A stretch of DNA of 64,000 nucleotides from Methylorubrum salsuginis (GCF_900114375.1 NZ_FOSV01000002.1:434001-498000); one strand, 5' to 3'; shown: positions 1 to 8,644, counted from the stretch's first letter. Numbers and translations are program-made. Notes: generated by a model from the letters alone, not told the origin.

Positions 1-613
1 TATCCAAATGCGAGCGGAGTCGCAACCAGTTGTTCGTGCCGGATGATCGAGGCGGAGCGGCGCCTAAGGGGCGGCGGCGAGCCCGACGCTCGTGCGGCGA
101 TGCTTCGCCGGTGCGCTCGACACGAGCGAAGGCGTCCGGCGGCGGATGGCCGAACTCGGTGTGACCGGCTCGATGAGCCGTTCGGGCAACGTGTGGGACG
201 ACGCGGCGGACCGGCCGTACACGGGACGGGACCTGCGCGGAGGTGTTCGATGCCATCGCCCGCGTCGACAGCCGTGCCCCGATTGCCGAGGAGGATGTCC
301 GTCAAGCCGGCAGCAGGCCACCGGTCCGGCGAGGCGATCTCGCCCTCGTTCTCTGTTTTCGAAGGTCGGCGTCCACGTATTGGGGAGCGATCGGCCGGCT
401 GATATTTGAGTTATGTCTCGACAACGAAGCGAACAGCTGGAAGTTGTGGGCCGTGGGCTGTACCATAAGGCGACTTCGGTTGAAGTTTTCAGATTGAAAA
501 ACAAATTTTCCGCGCCAAACAAATCCGAGGCGGTTTCGCATTGCCAATTTTCTTGCCCGATGCGATTTGTGTCGAATTCATGCCTATTGGGCGAAGGGCG
601 GTTTGGGCGCGCG
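1..613. other. Left-edge region without an intact gene
   Basis: No complete gene is supported here. The stretch holds a decayed IS3-type transposase fragment (about 146-270). It is followed by a relatively AT-richer segment (about 400-600) directly upstream of the RTX gene, which probably carries that gene's promoter. The short reading frames on both strands overlap each other and lack family resemblance apart from the transposase motif. Confidence 0.5.
146..270 (+). pseudogene. IS3-family transposase remnant (OrfB C-terminal region)
   Basis: The frame starting near 146 reads MAELGVTGSMSRSGNVWDDA. This matches the conserved C-terminal part of IS3-family OrfB integrases, usually written G-x-x-x-SMSRKGNC-x-DNA, which contains part of the DDE catalytic region. 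Downstream the similarity continues only in another frame, with CAEVFDAIARV near 234-266 resembling the A-x-x-x-VFDYIE stretch of the family. The fragment is therefore frameshifted and truncated at both sides, and no intact upstream OrfA/OrfB is present. It is a dead insertion-sequence scar. The motif match is seen directly; the family assignment rests on memory of IS3 transposases. Confidence 0.55.
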
Positions 614-2932
614 ATGCTGTACGCAGGGACCTATACGGGTACGATTCATACGTACTGTGCTGATTTCAATTACAGCGACCCGATTACCTTCACCATCAGC
701 CGTAGTGGCGTCATCGATCTGCCCTGGTCTTATCAGGGCAAACTGAGTGACGGGACGATCGATGGTTCCGGTCTGATCTCCGGTCTCTCGATCACGGTCC
801 AGTCGCTGTCGCTCGGCAGCCTCAGGATCGACTACGCGGCGACCAGCGACGGCACCCACTTCTCCGGGTCGGGCAGCTCGATCAACGGTATCGTCAGCAC
901 CATCACCGCGACCCGGACCGTGCCGACCTACGAGGCCGCGAGCGATTACGTCGTGGTGACGGAGGACAGCGGCGTCCCGGCGCGCGGCAACCTGCTCGAC
1001 AACGACAACGACCCGTTGGCCACCGTCACGACCGTCGCGGGCAAGGCGGTGGCTGCCACCGGCACCACCGTCGTCGTCGGCACCTACGGGCGACTCACCA
1101 TTGGGGCGGACGGTGCCTACAGCTACGCCCTCGACAACACCCATGCGGCGGTCAACGCGCTCAAGGACGGCCAGAGCCTGAGCGATTTCTTCAGCTACCA
1201 GGCCGGTAACGCCAAGGGGTCGGACGGTTCCAGTCTATGGATCACCATCAACGGCCGAACCGATCCGAAGGTCCCGGTCAACGGAACCTCGGGCAACGAC
1301 ACGCTGCTGGCGAGCCCGGCCGCCGAAACCTTCTCCGGCGGCAAGGGCTCCGACACGGTGAGCTATGCCCGTGCCAAGGCCGGCGTCGCGGCCGACCTCT
1401 CTGCGCAGACGTCCAATTCGGGCGATGCGGTGGACGATACCTATGTCAGCATCGAGAATCTGAAGGGAAGCGCCTTCGCCGACACGCTTCGGGGCGATGC
1501 CCATGCCAACATCCTCGACGGATCGGGCGGCGCCGATTGGCTCGTGGGTGGTGCCGGCAACGACACCTACATCGTCGACAACGTCGGCGACACCTGCAGT
1601 GAATACAGCAGCACGGGCGGCGTCGATCTCGTCGTCGCCTCGGTCTCGTACAAGCTCGGCCGCTACTACTACTCGAACCTCGAGAACCTGACGCTCGCCG
1701 GAAAGGCCCATATCGACGGCACCGGCAACGAGTTGGCCAACACGCTGCACGGCAACGGCGGGAACAACATCCTCGACGGCGATCTGGGGGCCGACAAGCT
1801 CTACGGCGGCCTCGGCAACGACACCTATCTCGTCGACAACGCGGGCGACCGGGTGTTCGAGAAGGCCAGCGAGGGCAAAGACACGGTGCGCGCCTCGGTC
1901 AGCTACGTGCTCGCCGCCGGTCAGGCCATCGAGACCCTCGAACTCGCCGCCGGCCGCACCAACTTCGACCTGACGGGGAACGGTGAGGCCAATACCCTGC
2001 GCGACAATGCCGGCGACAACCGTCTCGACGGCGGGGCCGGGGACGACCTCCTCGTGAGCACGGGCGGGCGCGACGTGCTGATCGGGGGCGCCGGCAGCAA
2101 CGGTGCCGTGATCGACCGCGCCGGCGCCACCATTGCCCTGAGCTTCGTCATGAAGAGCGTCGGGGCGGTCACGACGCTCGTGGGCGACGGCACGACCGCG
2201 ACGGGCCTCGCACACGTCACGCTCACGGGCGGCACCGGCAACGACACCTTCGTGACCCTGGGCGGCACCGATGCGCTGAATGGCGGCGCCGGCAACGATC
2301 GGCTCGACAGCGGCGCCGGCAACGACCGGCTCGACGGCGGCACCGGGGCCGACAGCCTCGTCGGCGGCCTCGGCAACGATATCTACGTTGTCGACGATGC
2401 GGGGGACCGGGTCTTCGAGGCGAGGAAGGGCGGCACCGACACGATCCTGACCTCGACCAGCTACGCGCTCGCGGCGAACCAGGAGATCGAAGCCCTGGAA
2501 GTGACCGGCACGGCCAGGCGCACGCTGGTCGGCAACGAGTTCGGCCAGACGCTGACCGGCAACGCCAACGCCAACGTCCTGGACGGCAAGCTGGGGAGCG
2601 ACCTGCTGATCGGCGGGCGCGGCGGCGACACCTTCGTGTTCTCGACGGCGCTCCAAGCGAGCAACGTCGATCGGATCGCCGACTTCGCGGCCGAGGACAC
2701 GATCCGGCTCGGCAAGAGCATCGTTTCGGCGCTGGCGCCGGGGGAACTGGCGGAGAGCGCGTTCAAGAACGTTAGCAAGGGCACGGTCGATGCCGACGAT
2801 CGCATTCTGTACAAGCAGACGACCGGCGAGCTGTTCTACGACGCGGACGGTTCGGGACAGGGGGCGGCGGTGAAGTTCGCCGTGCTCGACAACAAGGCCG
2901 CGCTGAATCACACCGATTTTCTGATCCTGTAA
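614..2932 (+). CDS. RTX/VCBS repeat calcium-binding secreted protein
   Basis: This is a predicted extracellular protein of about 772 residues exported by a type I secretion system. An N-terminal beta-rich region (about 1-110) is followed by a VCBS/cadherin-like unit (about 110-215, with the NLLDNDND motif). Blocks of GGxGxDxLx nonapeptides follow, such as GGAGNDRLDSGAGNDRLDGG, which form calcium-binding parallel beta-rolls. The last 110 residues resemble the serralysin-type C-terminal signal, with F-V-F-S, RIADF and a terminal DFLIL. No protease motif is visible, so it is likely structural or adhesive. The frame is open back to 413, but those 67 residues have unlike composition and no homology feature. 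ATG 614 starts the first beta-rich segment, so I chose it. No type I ABC exporter genes lie nearby. A hairpin follows the stop. Confidence 0.85.
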   Translation: MLYAGTYTGTIHTYCADFNYSDPITFTISRSGVIDLPWSYQGKLSDGTIDGSGLISGLSITVQSLSLGSLRIDYAATSDGTHFSGSGSSINGIVSTITATRTVPTYEAASDYVVVTEDSGVPARGNLLDNDNDPLATVTTVAGKAVAATGTTVVVGTYGRLTIGADGAYSYALDNTHAAVNALKDGQSLSDFFSYQAGNAKGSDGSSLWITINGRTDPKVPVNGTSGNDTLLASPAAETFSGGKGSDTVSYARAKAGVAADLSAQTSNSGDAVDDTYVSIENLKGSAFADTLRGDAHANILDGSGGADWLVGGAGNDTYIVDNVGDTCSEYSSTGGVDLVVASVSYKLGRYYYSNLENLTLAGKAHIDGTGNELANTLHGNGGNNILDGDLGADKLYGGLGNDTYLVDNAGDRVFEKASEGKDTVRASVSYVLAAGQAIETLELAAGRTNFDLTGNGEANTLRDNAGDNRLDGGAGDDLLVSTGGRDVLIGGAGSNGAVIDRAGATIALSFVMKSVGAVTTLVGDGTTATGLAHVTLTGGTGNDTFVTLGGTDALNGGAGNDRLDSGAGNDRLDGGTGADSLVGGLGNDIYVVDDAGDRVFEARKGGTDTILTSTSYALAANQEIEALEVTGTARRTLVGNEFGQTLTGNANANVLDGKLGSDLLIGGRGGDTFVFSTALQASNVDRIADFAAEDTIRLGKSIVSALAPGELAESAFKNVSKGTVDADDRILYKQTTGELFYDADGSGQGAAVKFAVLDNKAALNHTDFLIL

Positions 2933-2941
2933 TACCAAGCG

Positions 2942-2974
2942 GCACGGAACCGGACCGATGGTCCTGTTCCGTGC
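2942..2974 (+). terminator. Rho-independent-like hairpin after the RTX gene
   Basis: The arm GCACGGAAC (2942-2950) pairs with GTTCCGTGC (2966-2974), and GGACC with GGTCC around a 3-base loop. This makes a 15-bp stem with a single mismatch, 10 bp after the stop codon. No clear T-tract follows, so termination is inferred from position and stem strength. Confidence 0.6.
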
Positions 2975-3240
2975 GTCCGGCGGACGCCCGCCGCCCCGCC
3001 GTCGCGGGGGCAATCGGCAATGAGTCAGGATCATCGCCGATTGGTATAACGCCCCGCGATGGGGCGCCGCCCCGGCGCTCCGTTCGGCTTGTCCTCGACG
3101 CGTCGATGCGGCTCACGCCCTCAAGGTTTCGCCGCCGCATCGTCGCTTCGTCTGCCGCTCTCCGGGCGGGAGGTGACAGCCCGCTCGAGCCGCGCCCGAC
3201 CCCATCGGGTCGAGACGCATCTCCAAACCATTGTTGGGCC

Positions 3241-3284
3241 GCGCTTTCTTTCGACGAACCGGCATCCACTTCGTCGGAAAGCGC
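3241..3284 (-). repeat. 44-bp dispersed hairpin element, copy 1
   Basis: The reverse strand has arms GCGCTTT...AAAGCGC enclosing a second stem CGACGAA...TTCGTCG. The same element lies on the forward strand at 25253-25296, where the outer arms have changed together to GCGCATT...AATGCGC. Paired changes in the arms indicate that the hairpin itself is maintained. Confidence 0.75.
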
Positions 3285-3403
3285 TCCCGCTCCATCCCGC
3301 CGGGCGCATCCGCCCGCTTGCGTTGATCCCCCGCTTGTCCTCATATGGAACGAATCAAGAACGAATGGATTGAGCGATTCGGGCGAAGAGGACAGGGAGA
3401 ACG

Positions 3404-3628
3404 ATGGCTCGCTACCGCTTCCATGCGACCAATGGATACGAGTGCGTGTTCGATGCCCGCGGCCGGGACATCCGGCTGCCGGAGCGTCTGGCGCGGCGGG
3501 CCGGCGAGGTCGCCCGCGAGGTGATGCACGCCCTTGAGGACCGCGAGGATTGGGGCGAGTGGCACGTGAGCGTGCACGACCTCACCGGTCGGCGCGTGCT
3601 GGTGCAGCCCTTCGTCTCGAGTTCGTGA
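3404..3628 (+). CDS. DUF6894-type small hypothetical protein
   Basis: This 74-residue soluble protein begins MARYRFHATNGYECVFDARG and has a V-H-D-L-T-G-R-R-V segment near the end. This is the pattern of the small DUF6894 proteins that are abundant in Methylobacterium and related Rhizobiales; their function is unknown to me. There is no signal peptide or membrane segment. A purine-rich ribosome site (GGGAGAAC) lies just before the ATG. It is monocistronic, flanked by a long upstream gap and a convergent small gene. Confidence 0.8.
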   Translation: MARYRFHATNGYECVFDARGRDIRLPERLARRAGEVAREVMHALEDREDWGEWHVSVHDLTGRRVLVQPFVSSS

Positions 3629-3665
3629 GGCCGCCCGGGGGCGGCGAACCGCCCCCGGATCGTCC

Positions 3666-3938
3666 TCATCGCGCGTCGCGCTCGCGCACGGTGCGGCGCT
3701 CGATGCGCTCCTCGCGGCGCTCCTCGCGACGGGCGTCGGGATCGACGCCGAGGACGCCGCCGACCGTCCCGGTTGCCGCACCCACGGCACCGCCGACCAC
3801 GCCGCCGACCGGTCCGGCCGCGCGGTTGCCGTCCTCCGCGCCGCGTTCGGCGCCGCGGATCGTCCCTTGCGCCTGAGCCGAGGCCGACAGGCTCGCCGCC
3901 GACAGGGCCAGCGCGCAGGTGAGCACGAGTCGCTTCAT
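3666..3938 (-). CDS. Small exported Gly-rich/basic-tail protein
   Basis: The 90-residue protein has a clear Sec signal peptide (MKRLVLTCALALSAASLSASAQA), which gives the start at 3938. A short linker and a Gly/Val/Ala-rich middle (about 42-64, PVGGVVGGAVGAATGTVGG) follow, and the tail is strongly charged with repeated REER/RER units. The Gly-rich hydrophobic middle is typical of small periplasmic or outer-membrane-associated proteins with a glycine-zipper-like segment. Function is unknown. It is convergent with the DUF6894 gene. Longer upstream frames on this strand look like non-coding shadow. Confidence 0.75.
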   Translation of the reverse strand: MKRLVLTCALALSAASLSASAQAQGTIRGAERGAEDGNRAAGPVGGVVGGAVGAATGTVGGVLGVDPDARREERREERIERRTVRERDAR

Positions 3939-4100
3939 GATGGGTCTCCGGGTCGGGCGCGCCGGCACCGGCCGGCGCTTCCCGGAGGAAACCTCCGCTA
4001 GGGCCGATTGTGTCCCAGGGCGGCTCTCCCCGCCGAAACCGATCCCGCCTGCACGCCGTTGATCACCGGAGATCGCATCGTCCGCAAAAGGCGTCGCCCC

Positions 4101-4319
4101 ATGAAGAACCCCGCGCTCAGCCTGTGGCTTTCCGCGGCCAACAGCGCGGCCGGCTGGTGGATGGGGCAGGCGATGGGCCACGGCGCGAATGCCGTCCGCC
4201 GCCAGCAGCGGGCGATGCTGGCCGAGATGACCAAGGCCGCGACCGGTTCCGCGGGGAAGCCGAAGCGACGCAAGGCGCCGTCCGCGACCAAGCGGGTGAG
4301 CCGGCGCAAGCCGGGCTGA
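4101..4319 (+). CDS. Small hypothetical protein with basic tail
   Basis: This is a 72-residue protein starting MKNPALSLWLSAANSAAGWW. It has an amphipathic/hydrophobic N-terminal half resembling phasin-like short proteins (AANSAAGWWMGQ...RRQQRAMLAEMTKAA), and the last 22 residues are rich in Lys and Arg. The frame is open 31 codons further upstream to 4008, but that extension is Cys/Pro-rich and has no ribosome site, so ATG 4101 is preferred. I do not recognise a function. Confidence 0.6.
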   Translation: MKNPALSLWLSAANSAAGWWMGQAMGHGANAVRRQQRAMLAEMTKAATGSAGKPKRRKAPSATKRVSRRKPG

Positions 4320-4425
4320 CGGGCGCCCTCGGCGAAAAAAGGCCAATCTGCCGCACGGCACAGACCATCTCCCGCCCCCGTTGATCTCGACAGCTTCGCG
4401 AGATGCCGTGCGGAGGGGAGCCGAC

Positions 4426-4524
4426 ATGACACTGGCCGTCGCCATCATGATCGCCGGGGCGGTGGGGGCGATCGCCCTCACCCTGGCGGCACGTCCGAGT
4501 TCGGACCGGTTCATCAAATGGTGA
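4426..4524 (+). CDS. 32-residue single-pass membrane peptide (copy 1 of tandem pair)
   Basis: The reading frame begins MTLAVAIMIAGAVGAIALTL, one complete hydrophobic helix, and ends with a short polar tail DRFIKW before the stop. A very strong ribosome site (GGAGGGGAG) lies 5-7 bases before the ATG. A second frame of exactly the same length and design follows 62 bp downstream, so these look like paralogous microproteins and not chance frames. Function is unknown; such peptides often bind larger membrane complexes. Confidence 0.55.
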   Translation: MTLAVAIMIAGAVGAIALTLAARPSSDRFIKW

Positions 4525-4586
4525 TCGCGCGCGCTTGAACTTCCGCGGCCCCGCGACGTTTCGTCCGGCAAGGTCGTTCAAGGGAT

Positions 4587-4685
4587 ATGCGCGTGGCGGT
4601 GGCGGTGATGATGGCGGGCGTGGTCGGCGCGGCCGCGACCCTGATGTGCCTCCTGCCGGGGCTCGACTCGTTCTTCGAGTGGTAG
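4587..4685 (+). CDS. 32-residue single-pass membrane peptide (copy 2 of tandem pair)
   Basis: The frame begins MRVAVAVMMAGVVGAAATLM and ends LDSFFEW. It aligns without gaps to the upstream peptide: AVA-hydrophobic-M-hydrophobic-AG-V-VGA, then a polar segment, then aromatic residues and a final Trp. An AAGGG ribosome site lies just before the ATG. Conservation of length, of the helix, and of the terminal Trp supports translation of both. No function is known to me. Confidence 0.5.
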   Translation: MRVAVAVMMAGVVGAAATLMCLLPGLDSFFEW

Positions 4686-4769
4686 CCTTCGGGGCGTGAG
4701 GGGCCGGGCTGCGAGGAAGACCGGTTTCCGGCGCCGGGAAGGGCGCTCGCGTTTCCCCGGTCGGTGCGC

Positions 4770-5489
4770 TCAGCCGCCGAAGCGCTCGGTGCGGATGGCA
4801 CTCGGCCGCACACCCGCATCGACCAGGAGGTCGGCGACGGTGCCGACGAAGGCGTTCCCGCCGCAGACGAAGCTGTGGCGCGGCATGCCCAGGCACTCGA
4901 TGGCGGTGTCGATCATCACCCGGTCGATGCGCCGTCCCGCCGTCGGACCCTCGCGGGTGAGAAGCAGGGTCAGGTCGAAGCCGGTCTCGTCGCGGGAGCG
5001 CGCGGAGAGTTCGCCCCGCGCGATGACCTCGGCGGCACGGCGCGCCGAGTAGATCAGCAGCATCGGCACGTCGGGCGCGCGCAGGGCCCGCTCGCGCACC
5101 ATGGCGAGCAGCGGCACCACGCCCGAGCCGCCGCCGACGAGCAGCACCGGGCCGCCATCCGCGGCCTCCCAGGCGAAGGCGCCGACGGGGCCGCGCATCT
5201 CGATCGCGTCGCCGATCTCGGCGACCTCGTCGAAGAAGCCCGAGACCTCGCCGTCCGCCAGCCGCTCGATCATCAGTTCGAGGCCCGCCGGATCGCCGGG
5301 GACGGAGGCGATGGAGTAGCTGCGCTGCGCCTGATAGCCGTCCGGCGCGGTCAGCCGCACGTCGACATGCTGGCCGGCCCGGTGGGGGCCGTCGAGCGCG
5401 TCGAAGCGGAAGCTCTTCACCCGCGCGGTCGCGGGGGTGATCGCCCGGATCGTCGTGGAGCGCCAGCGGAAGGGATCGGCCACGGCCAC
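4770..5489 (-). CDS. FAD/NAD(P)-binding oxidoreductase (ferredoxin-reductase-like)
   Basis: This 239-residue member of the ferredoxin-NADP reductase superfamily has a flavin-binding barrel with the RSYS motif (about 56-59), a nucleotide-binding motif GGGSGVVP (about 119-126) and a C-terminal CGG motif (about 211). There is no C-terminal 2Fe-2S domain, so it is a plain flavin reductase. The likely start is GTG 5489, just behind the stop of the sulfite-oxidase-like gene. The frame continues upstream only as shadow of that gene. Gene order suggests it passes electrons between NAD(P)H and the neighbouring molybdoenzyme. The pairing is inferred from the operon. Confidence 0.8.
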   Translation of the reverse strand: MAVADPFRWRSTTIRAITPATARVKSFRFDALDGPHRAGQHVDVRLTAPDGYQAQRSYSIASVPGDPAGLELMIERLADGEVSGFFDEVAEIGDAIEMRGPVGAFAWEAADGGPVLLVGGGSGVVPLLAMVRERALRAPDVPMLLIYSARRAAEVIARGELSARSRDETGFDLTLLLTREGPTAGRRIDRVMIDTAIECLGMPRHSFVCGGNAFVGTVADLLVDAGVRPSAIRTERFGG

Positions 5490-5503
5490 CTGCGGAACAG
5501 ACC

Positions 5504-6109
5504 TCAATCGCCGGTGAAGCGCTGTTCGCGCCAGGGATCGCCGTACATGTGATAGCCGCGCAGCTCCCAGAACCCCGCCTCGTCGCGCTCGGTGAAGCGC
5601 AGGGACTTCACCCACTTGGCGCTCTTCCAGAAATAGAGATGCGGCACGAGGAGGCGCGCCGGGCCGCCGTGGTCGGGCTCGATCGGCTGACCCTCGTAGA
5701 GCGTCGCGATCATCGCCTTGCCGCCGAGAAGGTCCGGCACCGGGATGTTGGTGGTGTAGTCGTCGTGGCCCTCCGCCAGGACGAAGCCCGTCGGCGCCTC
5801 CAGCCCCGCGGCGGCGAGCAGGTCGTCGATGGTGACGCCCTCCCACGCGGTGTCGAACTTCGACCACTTGGTGACGCAGTGGATGTCGCCGCCCCAGCGG
5901 GTGCGCGGCAGCGCCTGCAACTCGTCCCAGCTCCAGCTCGCCAGCGGCTTGGCGCCCTGGCGCAGGGTGAAGCGCCAGCCCTCGGTCGAGACCCGCGGCG
6001 TCGGCCCCATCTGCAGCACGGGGAAGTCGTCGGTGAGGTACTGCCCAGGGGGCAGCCGTTCGCGGATCTCCGCCGCCGGGGGGCGCCCCGTAAAACCGCG
6101 CGTCGCCAT
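5504..6109 (-). CDS. Sulfite-oxidase-like molybdopterin oxidoreductase
   Basis: The 201-residue single-domain protein belongs to the sulfite oxidase/MsrP-type molybdenum cofactor fold. Cys78 in GGDIHCVTKW is the expected molybdenum ligand. Other family marks are W-x-G-V (AWEGVTIDDLL), LAEGHDDYTTN and GGPARLLVPHLYFWKSAKWV. No Tat signal or heme/dimerisation domain is present, so the protein is probably cytoplasmic. Its substrate is unknown. A perfect GGAGGAAGG ribosome site precedes ATG 6109. It is cotranscribed with the flavin reductase downstream. Confidence 0.85.
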   Translation of the reverse strand: MATRGFTGRPPAAEIRERLPPGQYLTDDFPVLQMGPTPRVSTEGWRFTLRQGAKPLASWSWDELQALPRTRWGGDIHCVTKWSKFDTAWEGVTIDDLLAAAGLEAPTGFVLAEGHDDYTTNIPVPDLLGGKAMIATLYEGQPIEPDHGGPARLLVPHLYFWKSAKWVKSLRFTERDEAGFWELRGYHMYGDPWREQRFTGD

Positions 6110-6339
6110 ACCCTTCCTCCGCTGAGCGCCGGGTGGCCCCTCAACGCCGTCGGCGGGCCTCCCGATCCGTCGCCGATCACTCGCCGATCCTTCAGACCGT
6201 CTGGCACGGTCGCGGGGGCTCTGCAACGCGGGCAAGCCCTCATCGCGGCGGGGGCGAGGCGGGTTGGCGGCGCTGGCGACGAAGCGTAGAACGGGCGTCA
6301 GATCGTCCCGCACGCACGAACCCGACAGAGCCGAGCCCC

Positions 6340-7161
6340 GTGAGCCGAGACCAGACCGCCGAGGCCGGGCGCCGCGCGCCCGAGCCGCCGATCCACGGGC
6401 CCGAGGGCTTCGAGGGCATGCGCCGCGCCGGGCGGCTCACGGCCGAGGCGCTCGACCTCCTGATGGAGGCGGCCCAGCCCGGCGTCACCACGGACGAACT
6501 CGACAAGCTCGCCTACGAGTTCGGGATGGACAACGGCGCCTATCCGGCCTCGCTGTTCTACCGCGGCTACCGCAAGTCGATCTGCACCTCGATCAACCAC
6601 GTGGTCTGCCACGGCATCCCCAACGACAAGCCCCTGCGCGAGGGCGACATCGTCAATCTCGACATCTGCCTGATCCTCGACGGCTGGCACGGCGATTCGA
6701 GCCGCATGGCCTATATCGGCGAGGTGCCGCGCAAGGCGCAGCGCCTGTGCGAGATCACCTACGAGGCGCTGATGCGCGGCATCCAGGCGGTGCGCCCCGG
6801 CGGCTCGACCAACGACATCGGCCGGGCGATCCAGACCTTCGCCGAGGCCGAGCGCTGCTCGGTGGTGCGCGACTTCTGCGGCCATGGCCTGGGCCGCGTC
6901 TATCACGACGCGCCCACCATCCTGCACTACGTCGAGGCGAGCTACGACGTGCCGCTCAAGCCCGGCCAGTTCTTCACCGTCGAGCCGATGATCAATCTCG
7001 GCCGCCCGGCCGTGAAGGTGCTGGCCGACGGCTGGACCGCCGTGACCCGCGACCGCTCGCTCTCGGCGCAGTTCGAGCACACGGTGGCCGTCACCGAGAC
7101 CGGCTTCGAGATCTTCACGCTCTCGCCCAAGGGGCTCGACCAGCCGAAACCCCAGGACTGA
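6340..7161 (+). CDS. map: Methionine aminopeptidase, type I
   Basis: The enzyme removes the N-terminal Met from nascent proteins. The 273-residue product has all five metal ligands of the pita-bread fold: the Asp of VNLDIC, the Asp of WHGDSSR, the His of CGHGLGR, the Glu of FTVEPM and the Glu of QFEHTV. It also has the substrate His of [13 protein letters not shown] 6340, preceded by a GAGCCGAG site, gives the normal length for alphaproteobacterial enzymes. The frame remains open to 6133, but that part is Arg-rich and lies in the divergent promoter region. It is followed closely by radC. Confidence 0.92.
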   Translation: MSRDQTAEAGRRAPEPPIHGPEGFEGMRRAGRLTAEALDLLMEAAQPGVTTDELDKLAYEFGMDNGAYPASLFYRGYRKSICTSINHVVCHGIPNDKPLREGDIVNLDICLILDGWHGDSSRMAYIGEVPRKAQRLCEITYEALMRGIQAVRPGGSTNDIGRAIQTFAEAERCSVVRDFCGHGLGRVYHDAPTILHYVEASYDVPLKPGQFFTVEPMINLGRPAVKVLADGWTAVTRDRSLSAQFEHTVAVTETGFEIFTLSPKGLDQPKPQD

Positions 7162-7189
7162 GGACGGCCTCGACGACGCGCCGACCGCG

Positions 7190-7927
7190 ATGGCCCGCCG
7201 GCCGCCCGATCCCGCCGCCGAACTGCCGGGTCTCGCCGAGGCGATGCCCGCGGAGACGCCGCATTACCACGGCCACCGCGAGCGCCTGCGGGCCCGTTTC
7301 GCGGAAGCCGGCGCCGATGCTTTGCCGGATTACGAACTGCTCGAACTCGCTCTGTTCCGGGCGATCCCCCGGCGGGACGTGAAGCCCCTCGCCAAGGCGC
7401 TGATCCGCCGGTTCGGCTCTTTCGCCGAGGTGCTCGCCGCCGAGCCGGCGCGCCTCGCCGAGGTCGAGGGTGTCAGCGCGGGGGTGATCGGTGATCTCAA
7501 GCTGATGGAGGCGGCGGGCCGGCGCCTCGCCAAGGGCGCCATCGCGGCCCGGCCGCTCCTGGCTTCGTGGAGCGCGCTGATCGAATACCTGCGCGCCACC
7601 ATGGCCTTCTCGCCCCGCGAGGAGTTCCGGGTGCTGTTCCTCGACCGGCGCAACCATCTGATCGCCGACGAGGTGCAGGGCCGCGGCACCGTCGACCACA
7701 CCCCGGTCTATCCCCGCGAGGTGGCGCGCCGGGCGCTCGAACTCTCCTCCACGGCGATCATCCTGGCGCATAACCACCCGTCCGGCGACCCGACGCCTTC
7801 GGGCCCCGACATCCGCATGACCCGCGAGATCGTCACGGTGCTCGATCCGCTCGGCATCGTGGTCCACGACCACGTCATCCTCGGCCGCGACGGCCACGCG
7901 AGCTTCAAGGGCCTGAAGCTGATCTGA
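7190..7927 (+). CDS. radC: RadC-family JAB/MPN domain protein
   Basis: The 245-residue protein has a helix-hairpin-helix-like N-terminal region (about 25-105, [14 protein letters not shown] and [18 protein letters not shown]). A C-terminal JAMM metalloprotease-like domain follows, with E-H-x-H-x10-D ligands in [11 protein letters not shown]. The RadC name comes from an old DNA-repair assignment and the biochemical role is unclear. It lies 28 bp after map and may be cotranscribed. The length is usual for the family. Confidence 0.9.
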   Translation: MARRPPDPAAELPGLAEAMPAETPHYHGHRERLRARFAEAGADALPDYELLELALFRAIPRRDVKPLAKALIRRFGSFAEVLAAEPARLAEVEGVSAGVIGDLKLMEAAGRRLAKGAIAARPLLASWSALIEYLRATMAFSPREEFRVLFLDRRNHLIADEVQGRGTVDHTPVYPREVARRALELSSTAIILAHNHPSGDPTPSGPDIRMTREIVTVLDPLGIVVHDHVILGRDGHASFKGLKLI

Positions 7928-7938
7928 GCCCTTGGTCA

Positions 7939-8050
7939 TGGGTTTCGAAAGGACGAGTCCTTTCGTGGGTCCAGGGCAAAGCCCTGGTTTGACGGGATGC
8001 CGGGGCTCTGCCCCGGCGCCCCGCCAAAGGGATGATCCCTTTGGGAACCC
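7939..8050. repeat. Nested-palindrome intergenic repeat, copy 1
   Basis: Four palindromes follow each other between the convergent radC and acetyltransferase genes: AAAGGACGAGTCCTTT, CCAGGGCAAAGCCCTGG, GCCGGGGCTCTGCCCCGGC and AAAGGGATGATCCCTTT. A shorter, rearranged copy sits in opposite orientation at 25185-25241. I recall similar sequences as frequent intergenic repeats in Methylobacterium. Some of the hairpins may terminate transcription of the two converging genes. Confidence 0.7.
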
Positions 8051-8053
8051 TGA

Positions 8054-8605
8054 CTAGCGCAGCCGTGCCGGGTTGCCGACGGCGGTGGCGCCCGGCGGAA
8101 CGTCGCGGGTGACGACGCTGCCCGCGCCGATGATGGCGTCGTCGCCGATGGTGACGCCGGGCAGGATCAGGGCGCCGCCGCCGATCCAGACATTGGCCCC
8201 GATGGTGATCGGGCGGCCGAATTCCAGCATCTGCCGCCGTTCGGCCGGGTCGCGCGGGTGGTCGGCGGTGAGGATCTGCACGCCGGGACCGATCTGCGTC
8301 ATGTCGCCGATGGTGACCGCGACCACGTCGAGGATGCAGCAGTTGAAGTTCATGAACACGCCGCGGCCGAGGCTGATGTTGTAGCCGTAATCGCAGGTGA
8401 AGGGCGGGCGGATGGTGCAGCCCTCGCCGACGCGGGCGAAGGCCTCTTCCAGGAGCCTCTGTCGCTCCGGCTGGCTCAGCGTCCGGCTCGCGTTGTAACG
8501 CTCCATCCAGTCCGAGATGCGCGCGAGGTCGGCGTGGAGTTCCGGATCGTCGGCGAGGTAGAGTTCGCCCGCCAGCATCCGCTGCTTCTGCGTCTTGGTC
8601 GTCAT
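8054..8605 (-). CDS. Sugar O-acetyltransferase (maltose/NodL type)
   Basis: This 183-residue left-handed beta-helix acetyltransferase has an N-terminal Mac domain (about 5-60, MLAGELY...DPEL). Hexapeptide repeats follow, with IGANVWIGGGALILPGVTIG and IIGAGSVVTRDVP in the C-terminal half. Catalytic His is in TADHPRDPAERR. It probably transfers acetyl from acetyl-CoA to the 6-OH of a sugar or to a nodulation-type oligosaccharide; the substrate cannot be read from sequence. The start at 8605 gives the canonical length. The divergent TetR gene and the palindrome between them suggest local repression. Confidence 0.88.
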   Translation of the reverse strand: MTTKTQKQRMLAGELYLADDPELHADLARISDWMERYNASRTLSQPERQRLLEEAFARVGEGCTIRPPFTCDYGYNISLGRGVFMNFNCCILDVVAVTIGDMTQIGPGVQILTADHPRDPAERRQMLEFGRPITIGANVWIGGGALILPGVTIGDDAIIGAGSVVTRDVPPGATAVGNPARLR

Positions 8606-8644
8606 TGCGGGCTTTCCCTGCTCGGGGCTTCCGCTCCGGGAAGC

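Larger units (their letters stand above)
2933..3403. other. Intergenic region with terminator and hairpin repeat
   Basis: The region contains the terminator hairpin at 2942-2974 and one copy of a 44-bp dispersed hairpin element at 3241-3284. The remainder shows no gene that I can support. The promoter of the downstream small DUF6894 gene should lie in the last 100 bases, where the sequence becomes less GC-rich around 3345-3375. Confidence 0.5.

Noticed and set aside
413-613. Extension of the RTX protein to ATG 413
   Set aside because: The 67 extra residues have different composition, no signal or domain, and lie in a region that looks like promoter; ATG 614 fits better.
1235-3034. 599-codon open frame antisense to the RTX gene
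   Set aside because: It is a shadow of the repeated GGxGxD codons in GC-rich DNA; it is Arg/Val/Gly-rich without any domain, while the sense frame has clear RTX and VCBS motifs.
3666-4571. 301-codon minus frame covering the small plus-strand genes
   Set aside because: Only its last 90 codons begin with a signal peptide and look like a protein; the upstream part is antisense to the two microproteins and the basic-tail gene.
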